Assembly (NCBI GenBank): GCA_002291985.1
Contig: DBBB01000129.1
Location: 466 to 35,166, forward strand
DNA: 34,701 nt
Direction: 5' to 3'
Source: Firmicutes bacterium UBA995
GTDB lineage: Bacteria > Bacillota > Sulfobacillia > UBA995
Each line of letters begins with the position of its first letter. Position 1 is the stretch's first letter. A program made the position numbers and the translations under genes. The notes beneath the pieces were generated by a model that saw only the letters and a program-made list of their open reading frames with translations, did no database searches and was not told the origin of the DNA. Shown here one piece after another: positions 23,217 to 31,884 of this stretch.

Positions 23217-25818
23217 CGATTACCTGACGAGGCGCGACCGCCTGGCGCCCCTCGCCGACTCTGAACTGCACGAGCGATTCTGGCGGCTCGCCGAGCAGAT
23301 TGTCGCCCCCCTCCTCGATCTGGCCCGCACGCACACCACCCCGTCGCTCGAACGTTCGGTCCTCCTGAGGATGGGTCTCGACAGCCTGGAGGCGCGAGCG
23401 CTAGTCGAGGAGACCATGCGCCAAGGGCTGCTGGGGCACGGCGCGGGCAACCTGCTGTTGCGGGTATCAGCCCGGCACGGCCTGGAATTGCGGGCGGCAG
23501 CCAGGGAACTGGTGGCAGGCCGTCACTGGGAGGGCGCGCGGCAACTTGTCGAACAGGCCGGTCCCCTCCCGGCCCTGACCGAAAAGGAGCCGGCAGGACA
23601 GGCGCCATCGGCGCCCGCGGCTTCCCTCTCTCCCCTCGCCCCGGACGGCAAGCTGGACGTGGCGGCGATACTCGATGGTCTGGAACGCTACCGCCCTCGC
23701 CGCCGGGGTTGGACCTGGCGCAAGTCACCCGGAAAACCGCTGAAGATGGGTTTCTTCGAGTACCGCCAGGTATCGGCCCCCCTGACGCGCAGCCTGCCGC
23801 TGCCTGCCGCCCGGTATTTCGGAGGCGTTGACCCGCAGCCGGAGACGGTGATCACGGCGGAGATCGCATCGGGTCGTTTCGAGGATGACTTGCGGCGAAT
23901 GCGCATGGCGGCCTGGCACGGCGCCGACCACATCATGGTGATCCGCACGGCGGGGCAGAGCCATATTGATGGCCTGCTGGAGGGGACCCCGGAAGGAGTA
24001 GGGGGAGTGCCCATCACCCGCAAGCAGCTCCGGGCCTCGCGCAAAGCCCTGGACTTCATCGAGGACGAGGTCGGCCGGCCGATCAACCTGCACTCTTACG
24101 TGAGCGGCGTGGCCGGTCCCGAGATAGCGGTCCTGTTTGCCGAGGAGGGAGTGAACGGCGCCCATCAGGACCCGCAGTACAACATACTGTATCGCAACGT
24201 CAACATGGTGCGATCTTTCATCGACGCTGCCGAGGCCAAGACGCTGATGGCCTGGGCGGGGATGGTGCAGATCGACGGCGCCCACAATGCCAACGCCACC
24301 GCTATTCAGGCCTGGAAAGTGATGCCCGAACTCCTGGTGCAGCACGCCATAAATTGCATCCTCTCGCTGAAGACGGGCATGCCCCGGGAGGCCATTTGCC
24401 TGTCTACCGTGCCCCCGACGGCCGCCCCCGCCCCCGCCGTTGCCCTCGACCTGCCATACGCGGTGGCGCTGCGTCAGATTTTCGCCGGCTTCGGGCTGAG
24501 GGCACAGATGAACACCCGCTATATCGAATCGGATGAACGCGAAGCCACCGTGACGCACGTGCTGAACCTTCTGATCACCCGGCTGACTGGGGCCCACATT
24601 CAGAGCACGATCACGCCCGACGAGGGCAGAAACGTGCCCTGGCATCACAACACGATCGCGGCCGTGGACACCGCCAAGCAGGCGCTGGTGGGTATGGATG
24701 GGCTCGACGAGCTGGTGGCCCTGAAACTTGACGGGGAACTGGGCCGGCGAGTGCGCGAGATCAAGGAGCGAGCGGTGCTATTCCTCGAAGAGGTGCTCTC
24801 TACCGGCGGATACTTTGCCAGCGTGGAGAGCGGCTTCTTCGTCGACTCCGGTCTGTATCCCGAGCGGGCGGGGGATGGTATTGTCCGCAAGCTGGCCGAG
24901 GGGGTCGGGGCGGGGACGGTGACGCCCCGGAAGCCCGGATATGCCGCGCCGGTGTGCGCCCATTTCGGGCAGAACCATGAGGAGGCCGACTGCCGGATGT
25001 TCGGCGGGTGTACGCTGTGCCGGCCAGACCGCATCGTTTATCTCGATGAACTCGACGACACGGACAACGTCAGGGTGCGCCGGGCGGCGACGGAGGAAAG
25101 ACGGCGGGCCGACTTGATCCGTCCCGAGGTTCAGTGGTCGGGCGACGGGGTCGTCTCCGTCACGATGACCCTGGCTGAACCGGAGCGCCGGGCGAAATAC
25201 GCGGCGATCAAGATCGGCGAACGGATGGGATTGAAAGATGTCGAGGTAATACACCGGGGCGTGCTCCATCCGAGCGAAGGCACGGTCATCATGATCAAGG
25301 GCCGATTCGACGCGGATATCCGCGGTGACGAGCTGGTGATCCCCGAGGAACGGGAAGCGTTGCCCGACGAAGCCCTCCGGGCGGCGGTAGCGGAGCGGCC
25401 CATGCGGGTCGTCGCCGGCACGCTCGGCGAAGATGAGCACTCCGTGGGGATGAGGGAGATCCTGGACATCAAGCACGGCGGCCTCGAGAAGTACGGTATC
25501 GAATCGCACTACCTCGGCACCTCGGTGCCGGTATCAAAGCTCATCGACGCCGCTATCGAGCTGGATGCCGATGCCATCCTGGCCAGCACCATCATCACCC
25601 ATGCCGAGGTGCATCGCAAGAACCTGTGCCGCCTGGTGGAACTGTGTCGGGAAAAGGGAGTCCGGAAGCGTTTCATCCTGGTGGGTGGGGGAACCCAGAT
25701 CAGCAATGAACTCGCCCGGGAGTGCGGGCTGGACGCCGGGTTCGGCCGGGGCGCCCGCGGCCGCGATGTGGCCAGCTTCCTGGTGAAACGCCGGGCCGAA
25801 CTCGCGCATGAAGACTGA
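23203..25818 (+). CDS. oraSE: D-ornithine 4,5-aminomutase, fused S and E subunits
   Basis: This adenosylcobalamin- and PLP-dependent radical enzyme moves the terminal amino group of D-ornithine to C4, giving 2,4-diaminopentanoate. In C. sticklandii it is two proteins, OraS (about 120 residues) and OraE (about 740). Here one open frame of 871 residues holds both: an OraS-like part at 1-118 (KRTDDYLTRRDRLAPLADSE, RSVLLRMGLDSLEARALVEE), a Pro/Ala-rich linker at 119-148, and OraE at 149-871 (TIM barrel with RFEDDLRRMRMAAWHGADHI and QSTITPDEGRNVPWHHN, then the B12-binding domain). The cobalamin ligand motif D744-x-H746-x-x-G749 is present and K757, 11 residues on, matches the PLP lysine (H618/K629 in C. 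sticklandii). C585, C597, C603 and C606 form an unusual cluster. GTG 23203 has AAGGAGG at 8 nt. Confidence 0.95.
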   Translation: MKRTDDYLTRRDRLAPLADSELHERFWRLAEQIVAPLLDLARTHTTPSLERSVLLRMGLDSLEARALVEETMRQGLLGHGAGNLLLRVSARHGLELRAAARELVAGRHWEGARQLVEQAGPLPALTEKEPAGQAPSAPAASLSPLAPDGKLDVAAILDGLERYRPRRRGWTWRKSPGKPLKMGFFEYRQVSAPLTRSLPLPAARYFGGVDPQPETVITAEIASGRFEDDLRRMRMAAWHGADHIMVIRTAGQSHIDGLLEGTPEGVGGVPITRKQLRASRKALDFIEDEVGRPINLHSYVSGVAGPEIAVLFAEEGVNGAHQDPQYNILYRNVNMVRSFIDAAEAKTLMAWAGMVQIDGAHNANATAIQAWKVMPELLVQHAINCILSLKTGMPREAICLSTVPPTAAPAPAVALDLPYAVALRQIFAGFGLRAQMNTRYIESDEREATVTHVLNLLITRLTGAHIQSTITPDEGRNVPWHHNTIAAVDTAKQALVGMDGLDELVALKLDGELGRRVREIKERAVLFLEEVLSTGGYFASVESGFFVDSGLYPERAGDGIVRKLAEGVGAGTVTPRKPGYAAPVCAHFGQNHEEADCRMFGGCTLCRPDRIVYLDELDDTDNVRVRRAATEERRRADLIRPEVQWSGDGVVSVTMTLAEPERRAKYAAIKIGERMGLKDVEVIHRGVLHPSEGTVIMIKGRFDADIRGDELVIPEEREALPDEALRAAVAERPMRVVAGTLGEDEHSVGMREILDIKHGGLEKYGIESHYLGTSVPVSKLIDAAIELDADAILASTIITHAEVHRKNLCRLVELCREKGVRKRFILVGGGTQISNELARECGLDAGFGRGARGRDVASFLVKRRAELAHED

Positions 25819-27214
25819 CCTCGCCGACGTCGTGATCACCGCCGAGATCGGCAGCACTACCACGGTAGTGACCGCCATCGGCGGCGTCTCCGGGCCAGGG
25901 GCGCGGGTCCTCGCCCAAGCGACTCACCGGACCACCGTGGCGGACGGCGACGTCAATCCGGGCCTGGAAGGGGCCATGGCCGAACTGCAACGGGCGCTTG
26001 GCCCCGTTGACCTGTCCCGGATGAGGATGATGGCGAGTTCGAGCGCGGCGGGCGGCCTGAAGATGACCGTTCATGGCCTGGTATACGACATGACGGCCAG
26101 GGCAGCCCGGGAGGCGGCGCTGGGCGCGGGCGCCATCGTTCGCCACCTGACGGCGGGAGAACTCTCCTCCGGCGACCTGGAAATCGTGAGGGCGATTGAG
26201 CCCAACATAGTGATGTTGGCCGGCGGGGTGGACTATGGCGAGAAGGCAACAGTCGTTGCCAACGCCCGGGCCATCGCCCGGCTAGGCCTGGACGCACCGG
26301 TGATTTTCGCCGGCAACCGCGCAGCCGCGCGGGAAGTTGAGGATTGCCTGAGGGAAGCCAGCATCGAAGTCCATGTGGTCGACAACGTTTACCCCCGCAT
26401 CGACCAACTCCAGGTCGAGCCGGCGCGTCGCGCCATCCAGGCGGTGTTCGAACGTCACATCGTCCACGCGCCGGGGCTCGGCCGGGTACGGGGGATGATA
26501 CGGGGCCGCATTCTCCCCACGCCCGGGGCGGTGATGCGGGCGGCCGAACTCCTGTACCGGATCACGGGAGGGGGAGTGATGGCCATCGATGTGGGCGGCG
26601 CCACCACCGACGTGCACTCGGTCGTCGAGCCCTCGCCGGAAGTCGCCAGGCTGCTGGTGAACCCCGAACCCCTCGCCAAGCGTACGGTGGAGGGCGATCT
26701 CGGTATAGTGGCCAACGCCAGTCACGTCGCCGTCTTGCTGGACGAGGCCGCGCGCCGCGGTCTCCAAGAGAGCCTGGACCGCGACCTGGGAGAGCTGTTG
26801 GCGGCGGTAGGGCCGTACCCCCGGGGTCAGGCGGATACGGTCCTGGCGGTGGCCTTGACGGAGGCCGCCGCCCGGGTTGCACTGGAGCGTCATGTTGGGC
26901 GTTACGTGCACTACTACGGCCCCACGGGCAGGTTGACCGTTGCGGAGGGCAAGGATCTCACGAGCGTTGCCCTGGCGGTGGGGACGGGGGGTGCCTTCGC
27001 CCGGTTGCCCGGCGGCAAGGCAGTCCTGGAAAAGCTGTTGCGGCGGCCCCCAGGCCATGAGTTGTGGCCGCGCGTTGCCCGGGCGGCCATCGACCGGCAC
27101 TACGTGATGGCGACAGCGGGGATGTTGGCCGACGAGTACCCGGAGGCGGCCGGCAGGCTGATGCTAGATAGCCTCGGAGAGGGGGAGGCAACCAGTGTCT
27201 CAACTGGTCATTGA
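25808..27214 (+). CDS. MutL/GlmL-type reactivating ATPase for the ornithine aminomutase
   Basis: This 468-residue ASKHA-fold ATPase belongs to the glutamate mutase GlmL/MutL family, proteins thought to reactivate B12-dependent mutases by exchanging damaged cobalamin. In C. sticklandii a homologue (or-4) lies in the same place in the ornithine operon. The phosphate loops are AEIGSTTTVVTAI (12-24) and MAIDVGGATTDVHSV (near 257-271), with SSSAAGGLKMTVHGL and ANIVMLAGGVDYG-like (NIVMLAGGVDYGEK) blocks between. ATG 25808 overlaps the mutase gene by 11 nt; the SD is weak, consistent with coupled translation. Partnership with OraSE is inferred from location and family. Confidence 0.92.
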   Translation: MKTDLADVVITAEIGSTTTVVTAIGGVSGPGARVLAQATHRTTVADGDVNPGLEGAMAELQRALGPVDLSRMRMMASSSAAGGLKMTVHGLVYDMTARAAREAALGAGAIVRHLTAGELSSGDLEIVRAIEPNIVMLAGGVDYGEKATVVANARAIARLGLDAPVIFAGNRAAAREVEDCLREASIEVHVVDNVYPRIDQLQVEPARRAIQAVFERHIVHAPGLGRVRGMIRGRILPTPGAVMRAAELLYRITGGGVMAIDVGGATTDVHSVVEPSPEVARLLVNPEPLAKRTVEGDLGIVANASHVAVLLDEAARRGLQESLDRDLGELLAAVGPYPRGQADTVLAVALTEAAARVALERHVGRYVHYYGPTGRLTVAEGKDLTSVALAVGTGGAFARLPGGKAVLEKLLRRPPGHELWPRVARAAIDRHYVMATAGMLADEYPEAAGRLMLDSLGEGEATSVSTGH

Positions 27215-28280
27215 CCTGGGGAAGATTACCGCCAACACCCGGGCGGTGGTGGATAGTTGCCGGTCGCGGGGCTTGGAGGTCTGGGGGGTCACCAAGGCGC
27301 TCCTCGGCTGTCCCCGGGTGGGAGCGGCCATGCTGCGAGGGGGGGTGGCAGGTCTTGCCGATTCGCGGCTGGCGAATATCGAGCGACTCCATCAGACTCT
27401 TGGTCCCGCCGCCATGATGTTGCTGCGACTCCCCTCACCTTCTCAGGCGCAGCAGACGGTGGCGCTGGCGGCAGTAAGCCTGAACTCCGAACCGGCCACG
27501 CTCGACCTGCTCGACCGGGCGGCCCGGGAGGGAGGTGGCACTCACCGGGTCATCCTCATGGTGGACCTCGGCGATCGCCGGGAGGGAGTGCTCCCCGCGG
27601 ATGTCGAGGGGTTGGCCGGGGACGTCGCCCACCGCCGGTCGCTCGAACTGGTGGGCATCGGCGCCAACTTCGCCTGTTACGGGGGGGTGATGCCGTCGCC
27701 GGATAACCTCACGGAACTGGTCGACCTTGCCCGCCAGGTTCGCCGGGTCACCGGGTTGGAACTGCCGGTGGTATCGGGCGGTAATTCCAGCTCCATGCGG
27801 CTGGTGGAGGAAGGGACCATGCCCGAAGGTGTCACCCAGTTGCGGGTGGGAGAAGCGATCTTGCTCGGCCGGGAGCCGTCTACAGGCCGGCCGGTCATCG
27901 GCGCCGACGCCGATGCCTTCCGGCTGGCGGTGGAAGTGATCGAGGTGAAGCGCCGCCCCTCGCTGCCCCGGGGCCAGACAGCCCGGGATGCCTTCGGCCG
28001 GGAGCCCCGGTTTGAGGACCGGGGCGAACGGCTGCGCGCGCTGGGAGCGCTGGGCATGCAGGACCTGGGGGCCGGGAGCATCTCGCCGGAGGCGCCCGGC
28101 GTCGAGGTCCTGGGCGCTTCCAGCGACCACCTGATCTTGGACGTGACGGAGACGGGTTCTGCCGTTCGGGTGGGAGATCACCTGTGGTTCCGACCCAATT
28201 ATGGCGCGTTGCTCGCCCTTGCGACCTGCCCCCATGTTGAAAGGCATTACCTTGGCGACGCTCCGGGGATGGGACGATGA
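27195..28280 (+). CDS. orr: Ornithine racemase
   Basis: Orr interconverts L- and D-ornithine and so supplies the D-isomer used by the aminomutase. The 361-residue protein has the alanine-racemase-type TIM barrel. The PLP lysine is predicted at K34 (WGVTKALLGCP). Further blocks are MVDLGDRREGVLP, GANFACYGGVMPS, VVSGGNSSSMRLV and LRVGEAILLGREP, characteristic of the ornithine/lysine racemase branch. GTG 27195 follows GGGGGAGG and overlaps the reactivase gene by 20 nt, the deepest overlap in the operon. The operon context distinguishes it from a general amino-acid racemase. Confidence 0.93.
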   Translation: MSQLVIDLGKITANTRAVVDSCRSRGLEVWGVTKALLGCPRVGAAMLRGGVAGLADSRLANIERLHQTLGPAAMMLLRLPSPSQAQQTVALAAVSLNSEPATLDLLDRAAREGGGTHRVILMVDLGDRREGVLPADVEGLAGDVAHRRSLELVGIGANFACYGGVMPSPDNLTELVDLARQVRRVTGLELPVVSGGNSSSMRLVEEGTMPEGVTQLRVGEAILLGREPSTGRPVIGADADAFRLAVEVIEVKRRPSLPRGQTARDAFGREPRFEDRGERLRALGALGMQDLGAGSISPEAPGVEVLGASSDHLILDVTETGSAVRVGDHLWFRPNYGALLALATCPHVERHYLGDAPGMGR

Positions 28281-28296
28281 CATGAGGGGGAACACC

Positions 28297-29283
28297 TTGA
28301 GCAGGCAATCGAGGCGAGTTGTCGTGGCCCTTGGCGGCAACGCCATCCTTCAATCCCACCAGCGGGGTACGGCCGCCGAACAGCAGGCAAACGTGGCCGC
28401 CACCGCAGCGCAGATCGGCGAATTGATCGAGACGGGCTGGGAGGTAGTCATCACTCATGGCAACGGGCCCCAGGTAGGCAACATCCTGATCCAGAACGAG
28501 GAGGCGGCCGGTATCGTGCCGCCCATGCCCCTGGACGCGTGCGGGGGGCAAAGCCAGGGCTTGCTGGGCTATTTCCTGCAGCAGGCGCTGGGCAACGAAC
28601 TCCGAGCCCGCGGCATCCGCTGCCAGGTTGGGGCAATGATCACCCAGGTCATAGTCGCTGCCGACGACCCGGCCTTCGTGAGTCCCACGAAGCCGATAGG
28701 CCCCTTTTTCACCCGGGAGCGAGCGGAAAGACTCAAAGAGGAACGCGGCTACGTGGTAGCCGAGGTGGGCTCCCGGGGGTGGAGGAGGGTCGTCCCCTCG
28801 CCTGACCCGAAGGCCATTGTGGAGCGCGATATCATTCTCGGCCTCGTCCAGGCCGGGGTGGTGGTGGTGGCTGCCGGGGGCGGGGGAGTCCCCGTCATTG
28901 CCGGCCCGGGAGGCGGCTATCGCGGGGTGGAAGCGGTCATCGACAAGGACCTGGCCGGACAGCAGTTGGCCCGGGATGTGAAGGCGACGCACTTTTTGAT
29001 CCTGACCGATGTGGAGCGGGTGATGCTGGACTACGGGCGGCCTTCCCAGCGACCACTCGATCGGTTGACCGTGCGCGAGGCGCGGGAACATCTCGCTGCC
29101 GGGCAATTTCCTCCCGGCAGCATGGGACCGAAGGTCGAGGCCGCCGTGCGGTTCGTGGAAGCCGGCGGCGAGCTATGTGCGATCACCAGCCTGGACAAGG
29201 CGGTGGACGCTCTCCGGGGCATGGCGGGAACCCGGGTGATGGCCGAAGAAAACACCGATAGGAGAGAGGAGCCAGGGCTGTGA
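28297..29283 (+). CDS. arcC: Carbamate kinase
   Basis: ArcC makes ATP from carbamoyl phosphate and ADP. The 328 residues include the N-terminal VVVALGGNAILQ, THGNGPQVGNIL, CGGQSQGLLGYFLQQAL, the GGGGVPVI loop, and EAVIDKDLAGQQLA, all diagnostic. TTG 28297 is preferred because GAGGGGG lies 6 nt upstream and the product starts just before the first beta strand; in-frame ATG 28282 would add 5 residues with a poor SD. Its stop overlaps argF in GTGA. With ArgF it forms the energy-yielding half of the arginine deiminase route; arcA is not in the window. Confidence 0.96.
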   Translation: MSRQSRRVVVALGGNAILQSHQRGTAAEQQANVAATAAQIGELIETGWEVVITHGNGPQVGNILIQNEEAAGIVPPMPLDACGGQSQGLLGYFLQQALGNELRARGIRCQVGAMITQVIVAADDPAFVSPTKPIGPFFTRERAERLKEERGYVVAEVGSRGWRRVVPSPDPKAIVERDIILGLVQAGVVVVAAGGGGVPVIAGPGGGYRGVEAVIDKDLAGQQLARDVKATHFLILTDVERVMLDYGRPSQRPLDRLTVREAREHLAAGQFPPGSMGPKVEAAVRFVEAGGELCAITSLDKAVDALRGMAGTRVMAEENTDRREEPGL

Positions 29284-30212
29284 CGGTGTGCATGCGCGGC
29301 AAGGATATCGTTTCGGTATACGATCTCACGCCGGAAGAAGTCTGGCAGACGCTCAAGCTGGCGGAAAGCATGAAGCTCCGCCAGACGGCCGGCATGGAGG
29401 ATCGGCCGCTGGCAGGCAAGACCCTTGCGATGATATTCCATAAGCCTTCCACCCGAACCCGGGTGTCTTTCGAGGTCGGCATATGGCAACTCGGGGGCTA
29501 CGCTCTGTATCTGGGCGCCTCCGACCTGCAATTGCGAAGAGGGGAGACCGTGGCCGATACTGCCCGTACCCTTTCCCGTTATGTCGACGGCATCATGATC
29601 CGTACTTTCGCCCATGATGACGTCGTGGAGCTTGCCCGGCATGCTGACGTGCCGGTGATCAACGGCTTGACCGACTACCTGCATCCCTGCCAGGCGCTGA
29701 CCGACATCTTCACCATCGCCGAGAAGCGCGGGCGCCTGACCGGTCTCAAGCTGGTCTACGTGGGCGACGGGAACAACGTGGCCAATGCCTTGCTGCACGC
29801 GGGGGCCAAGGTGGGCATGCACGTGGTCGTGGCCACCCCCGAGGGACATGAACCCGACCAGCGGGCGGTAGCCGAAGCCCGGCACGACGCTGCCCGGACG
29901 GGAGGCAGCATCGAGCTGTCCAACCGGCCGCGCGAGGCAGTGCGGGACGCCCACGTCGTCTACACCGACGTATGGGCCAGCATGGGGCAGGAGGCAGAAG
30001 AAGCCCAGCGCAAGCGCATCTTTCAGCCGTTCCAGGTCAACCAGTCGCTCCTGGACGCAGCTCGCCCCGACGTGCTGTTCATGCACTGCCTCCCCGCCCA
30101 CCGGGGAGACGAGGTGACCGATGAAGTGGTGGACGGACCCCACTCCATCGTATTCGACCAGGCAGAGAACCGGCTGCATTTGCAGAAGGCCCTGATGGCG
30201 CTGGTCATGTAG
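29280..30212 (+). CDS. argF: Ornithine carbamoyltransferase
   Basis: The enzyme joins carbamoyl phosphate and ornithine to citrulline and, catabolically, runs in reverse. The 310-residue protein has the carbamoyl-phosphate motif STRTR (57-61), HPCQ (135-138), the ornithine loop TDVWASMGQE, and MHCLPAHRGDEV near 267. GTG 29280 overlaps arcC by 4 nt. Coupling to carbamate kinase suggests the catabolic direction (citrulline to ornithine plus carbamoyl phosphate), feeding ornithine to the racemase upstream; the sequence alone cannot separate ArgF from ArcB. Confidence 0.95.
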   Translation: MTVCMRGKDIVSVYDLTPEEVWQTLKLAESMKLRQTAGMEDRPLAGKTLAMIFHKPSTRTRVSFEVGIWQLGGYALYLGASDLQLRRGETVADTARTLSRYVDGIMIRTFAHDDVVELARHADVPVINGLTDYLHPCQALTDIFTIAEKRGRLTGLKLVYVGDGNNVANALLHAGAKVGMHVVVATPEGHEPDQRAVAEARHDAARTGGSIELSNRPREAVRDAHVVYTDVWASMGQEAEEAQRKRIFQPFQVNQSLLDAARPDVLFMHCLPAHRGDEVTDEVVDGPHSIVFDQAENRLHLQKALMALVM

Positions 30213-30253
30213 AGGGCCGTAAGGTACGCCGACTTGGAAGGAGAGGGTTGGAT

Positions 30254-31579
30254 ATGGGCAAGCGAGTGATCATCATGGGAGCTGCCGGGCGCGATTTCCA
30301 CAACTTCAACGTGGTGTACCGCGACGACCCCGCATCCGAGGTCGTCGCCTTCACGGCCACGCAAATCCCCGACATCGACGACCGGGTATACCCGCCCCAG
30401 CTCGCAGGGCCGCGCTATCCCCGGGGGATTGCCATCGAGCCGGAAGAATCGCTGGTTGAACTGATCCGTGAGCAGCGGGTGGACCAGGTCATTTTCGCCT
30501 ATAGCGATGTCTCGCACGAGTACGTGATGCATCGCGGGTCAATGGTCCTGGCGGCCGGTGCGGACTTCGTGCTGCTTGGCCCTCGTTCAACCATGCTGTC
30601 GTCGACGCGGCCGGTCGTCGCGGTGTGCGCGACGCGCACCGGCGCGGGTAAGAGCCAGACCACCCGTCGCGTGGCCGAGATCCTCAAGGACATGGGCAAA
30701 CGGGTAGTGGTGATCCGGCATCCCATGCCTTATGGCGACCTGGTGCGGCAAGCCGTACAGCGGTTTGCCACCTATCAGGACCTGACCGATCACGGATGCA
30801 CCATCGAGGAACGCGAGGAGTACGAACCGCACATCGACCGGGGGAGCATCGTGTACGCGGGGGTGGACTACGGCGCCATTCTCGAGCGTGCCCAGACCGA
30901 GGCCGACGTCATCCTGTGGGACGGCGGCAACAATGATCTGCCGTTCTACCGGGCCGACCTGCACATCACCGTCGCCGACCCCCACCGGCCGGGTCACGAA
31001 CTTCGCTATCACCCCGGGGAGGCCAACCTCCGGGCAGCGGACGTGGTGGTCATCAACAAGGTCGACAGCGCGACCGCCGAAGGGCTTGCCACGGTGCGGC
31101 AGAACGTCCGGGAAGCCAATCCCCGCGCCCGGGTGATCGAGGCCGCTTCGCCCATCACCCTGACCGAACCCCAGACGGTGCGGGGCAAACGGGTGCTGGT
31201 GATCGAAGACGGCCCCACCCTTACTCACGGCGAAATGGCATACGGGGCGGGGGTGATCCTGGCCCGGCAACTGGGCGCTTCCGAACTCATAGACCCGCGG
31301 CCTTACGCCGTGGGCAGCATCGCCGAGGTATTTGCGCGTTATCCCCATATCGGCCCCCTCGTGCCCGCCATGGGCTACGGCGCGCGTCAGGTGGAGGAAC
31401 TCGAGCGCACCATTGCCGCGACGCCTGCCGACCTGGTAATGGTGGCGACTCCCATCGATCTGCGCCGGGTCATGAAACTTAGCAAGCCGGCCGTGCGAGT
31501 GCGCTATGATTTGGAGGAGAGGGGCAACCTCACTCTCACCCAGGTCCTCAAGGAGGTGCTGGGCCGGGTCTCCCGGTGA
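30254..31579 (+). CDS. Cyclic 2,3-diphosphoglycerate synthetase-like P-loop protein
   Basis: This is a 441-residue protein of the family named after the methanogen enzyme that cyclises 2,3-diphosphoglycerate. The N-terminal region is MGKRVIIMGAAGRDFHNFNV, then EPEESLVELIREQRVDQVIF. A P-loop lies at 127-137 (TRTGAGKSQTT), followed by WDGGNNDLPFYRADLHI and a GTPase-like specificity motif (VVINKVD). Bacterial homologues are common beside arcC and argF, but whether they make a cyclic phosphoglycerate is, to my knowledge, not shown. ATG 30254 is used (GGAGAGGG 6 nt upstream); TTG 30248 is too near the SD. It is 41 nt after argF in the same orientation. Confidence 0.85.
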   Translation: MGKRVIIMGAAGRDFHNFNVVYRDDPASEVVAFTATQIPDIDDRVYPPQLAGPRYPRGIAIEPEESLVELIREQRVDQVIFAYSDVSHEYVMHRGSMVLAAGADFVLLGPRSTMLSSTRPVVAVCATRTGAGKSQTTRRVAEILKDMGKRVVVIRHPMPYGDLVRQAVQRFATYQDLTDHGCTIEEREEYEPHIDRGSIVYAGVDYGAILERAQTEADVILWDGGNNDLPFYRADLHITVADPHRPGHELRYHPGEANLRAADVVVINKVDSATAEGLATVRQNVREANPRARVIEAASPITLTEPQTVRGKRVLVIEDGPTLTHGEMAYGAGVILARQLGASELIDPRPYAVGSIAEVFARYPHIGPLVPAMGYGARQVEELERTIAATPADLVMVATPIDLRRVMKLSKPAVRVRYDLEERGNLTLTQVLKEVLGRVSR

Positions 31580-31751
31580 TTTCGTCGGGGAGGGACTTTA
31601 CATCGGCGCGTGCCTCGCGCTCTTTCTGACCACGCTCCTTGGCGTGCTGCTGGGCACGGCCATATCGCGCCTGGTCCCCGCCGCCTATCTCCGCTGGACC
31701 GCCGGCATCGGCTTCATCGTCGTCGGCATCATGCTGCTGGTGCGACGGTGA
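31580..31751 (+). pseudogene. Remnant of a UPF0016/GDT1 membrane transporter repeat
   Basis: Directly after the preceding stop, an open frame without ATG, GTG or TTG at its beginning encodes YIGACLALFLTTLLGVLLGT, then AISRLVPAAYLRWTAGIGFI and VVGIMLLVRR. This matches the second and third membrane helices of a UPF0016 (TMEM165/GDT1-type cation exporter) repeat. The first helix with the essential E-x-G-D-K-T/S motif is missing. GGGGAGGG (31587-31594) stands 7 nt before an in-frame ATC (31602), which could start a 49-residue two-helix protein. A truncated pseudogene is the simpler reading. Confidence 0.5.
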
Positions 31752-31884
31752 GCGACGGGAGCAGATGCCGGCCGCCAGTCACAGGCATGCATCCCGGGGG
31801 GTACTCGCCCCTCCCCGCCATCCGTTACGGGGAGGATGGGCGGGAAAGGTGTCGAAAAGCATTCTTCGCGCGAGGGGGTCGGCG

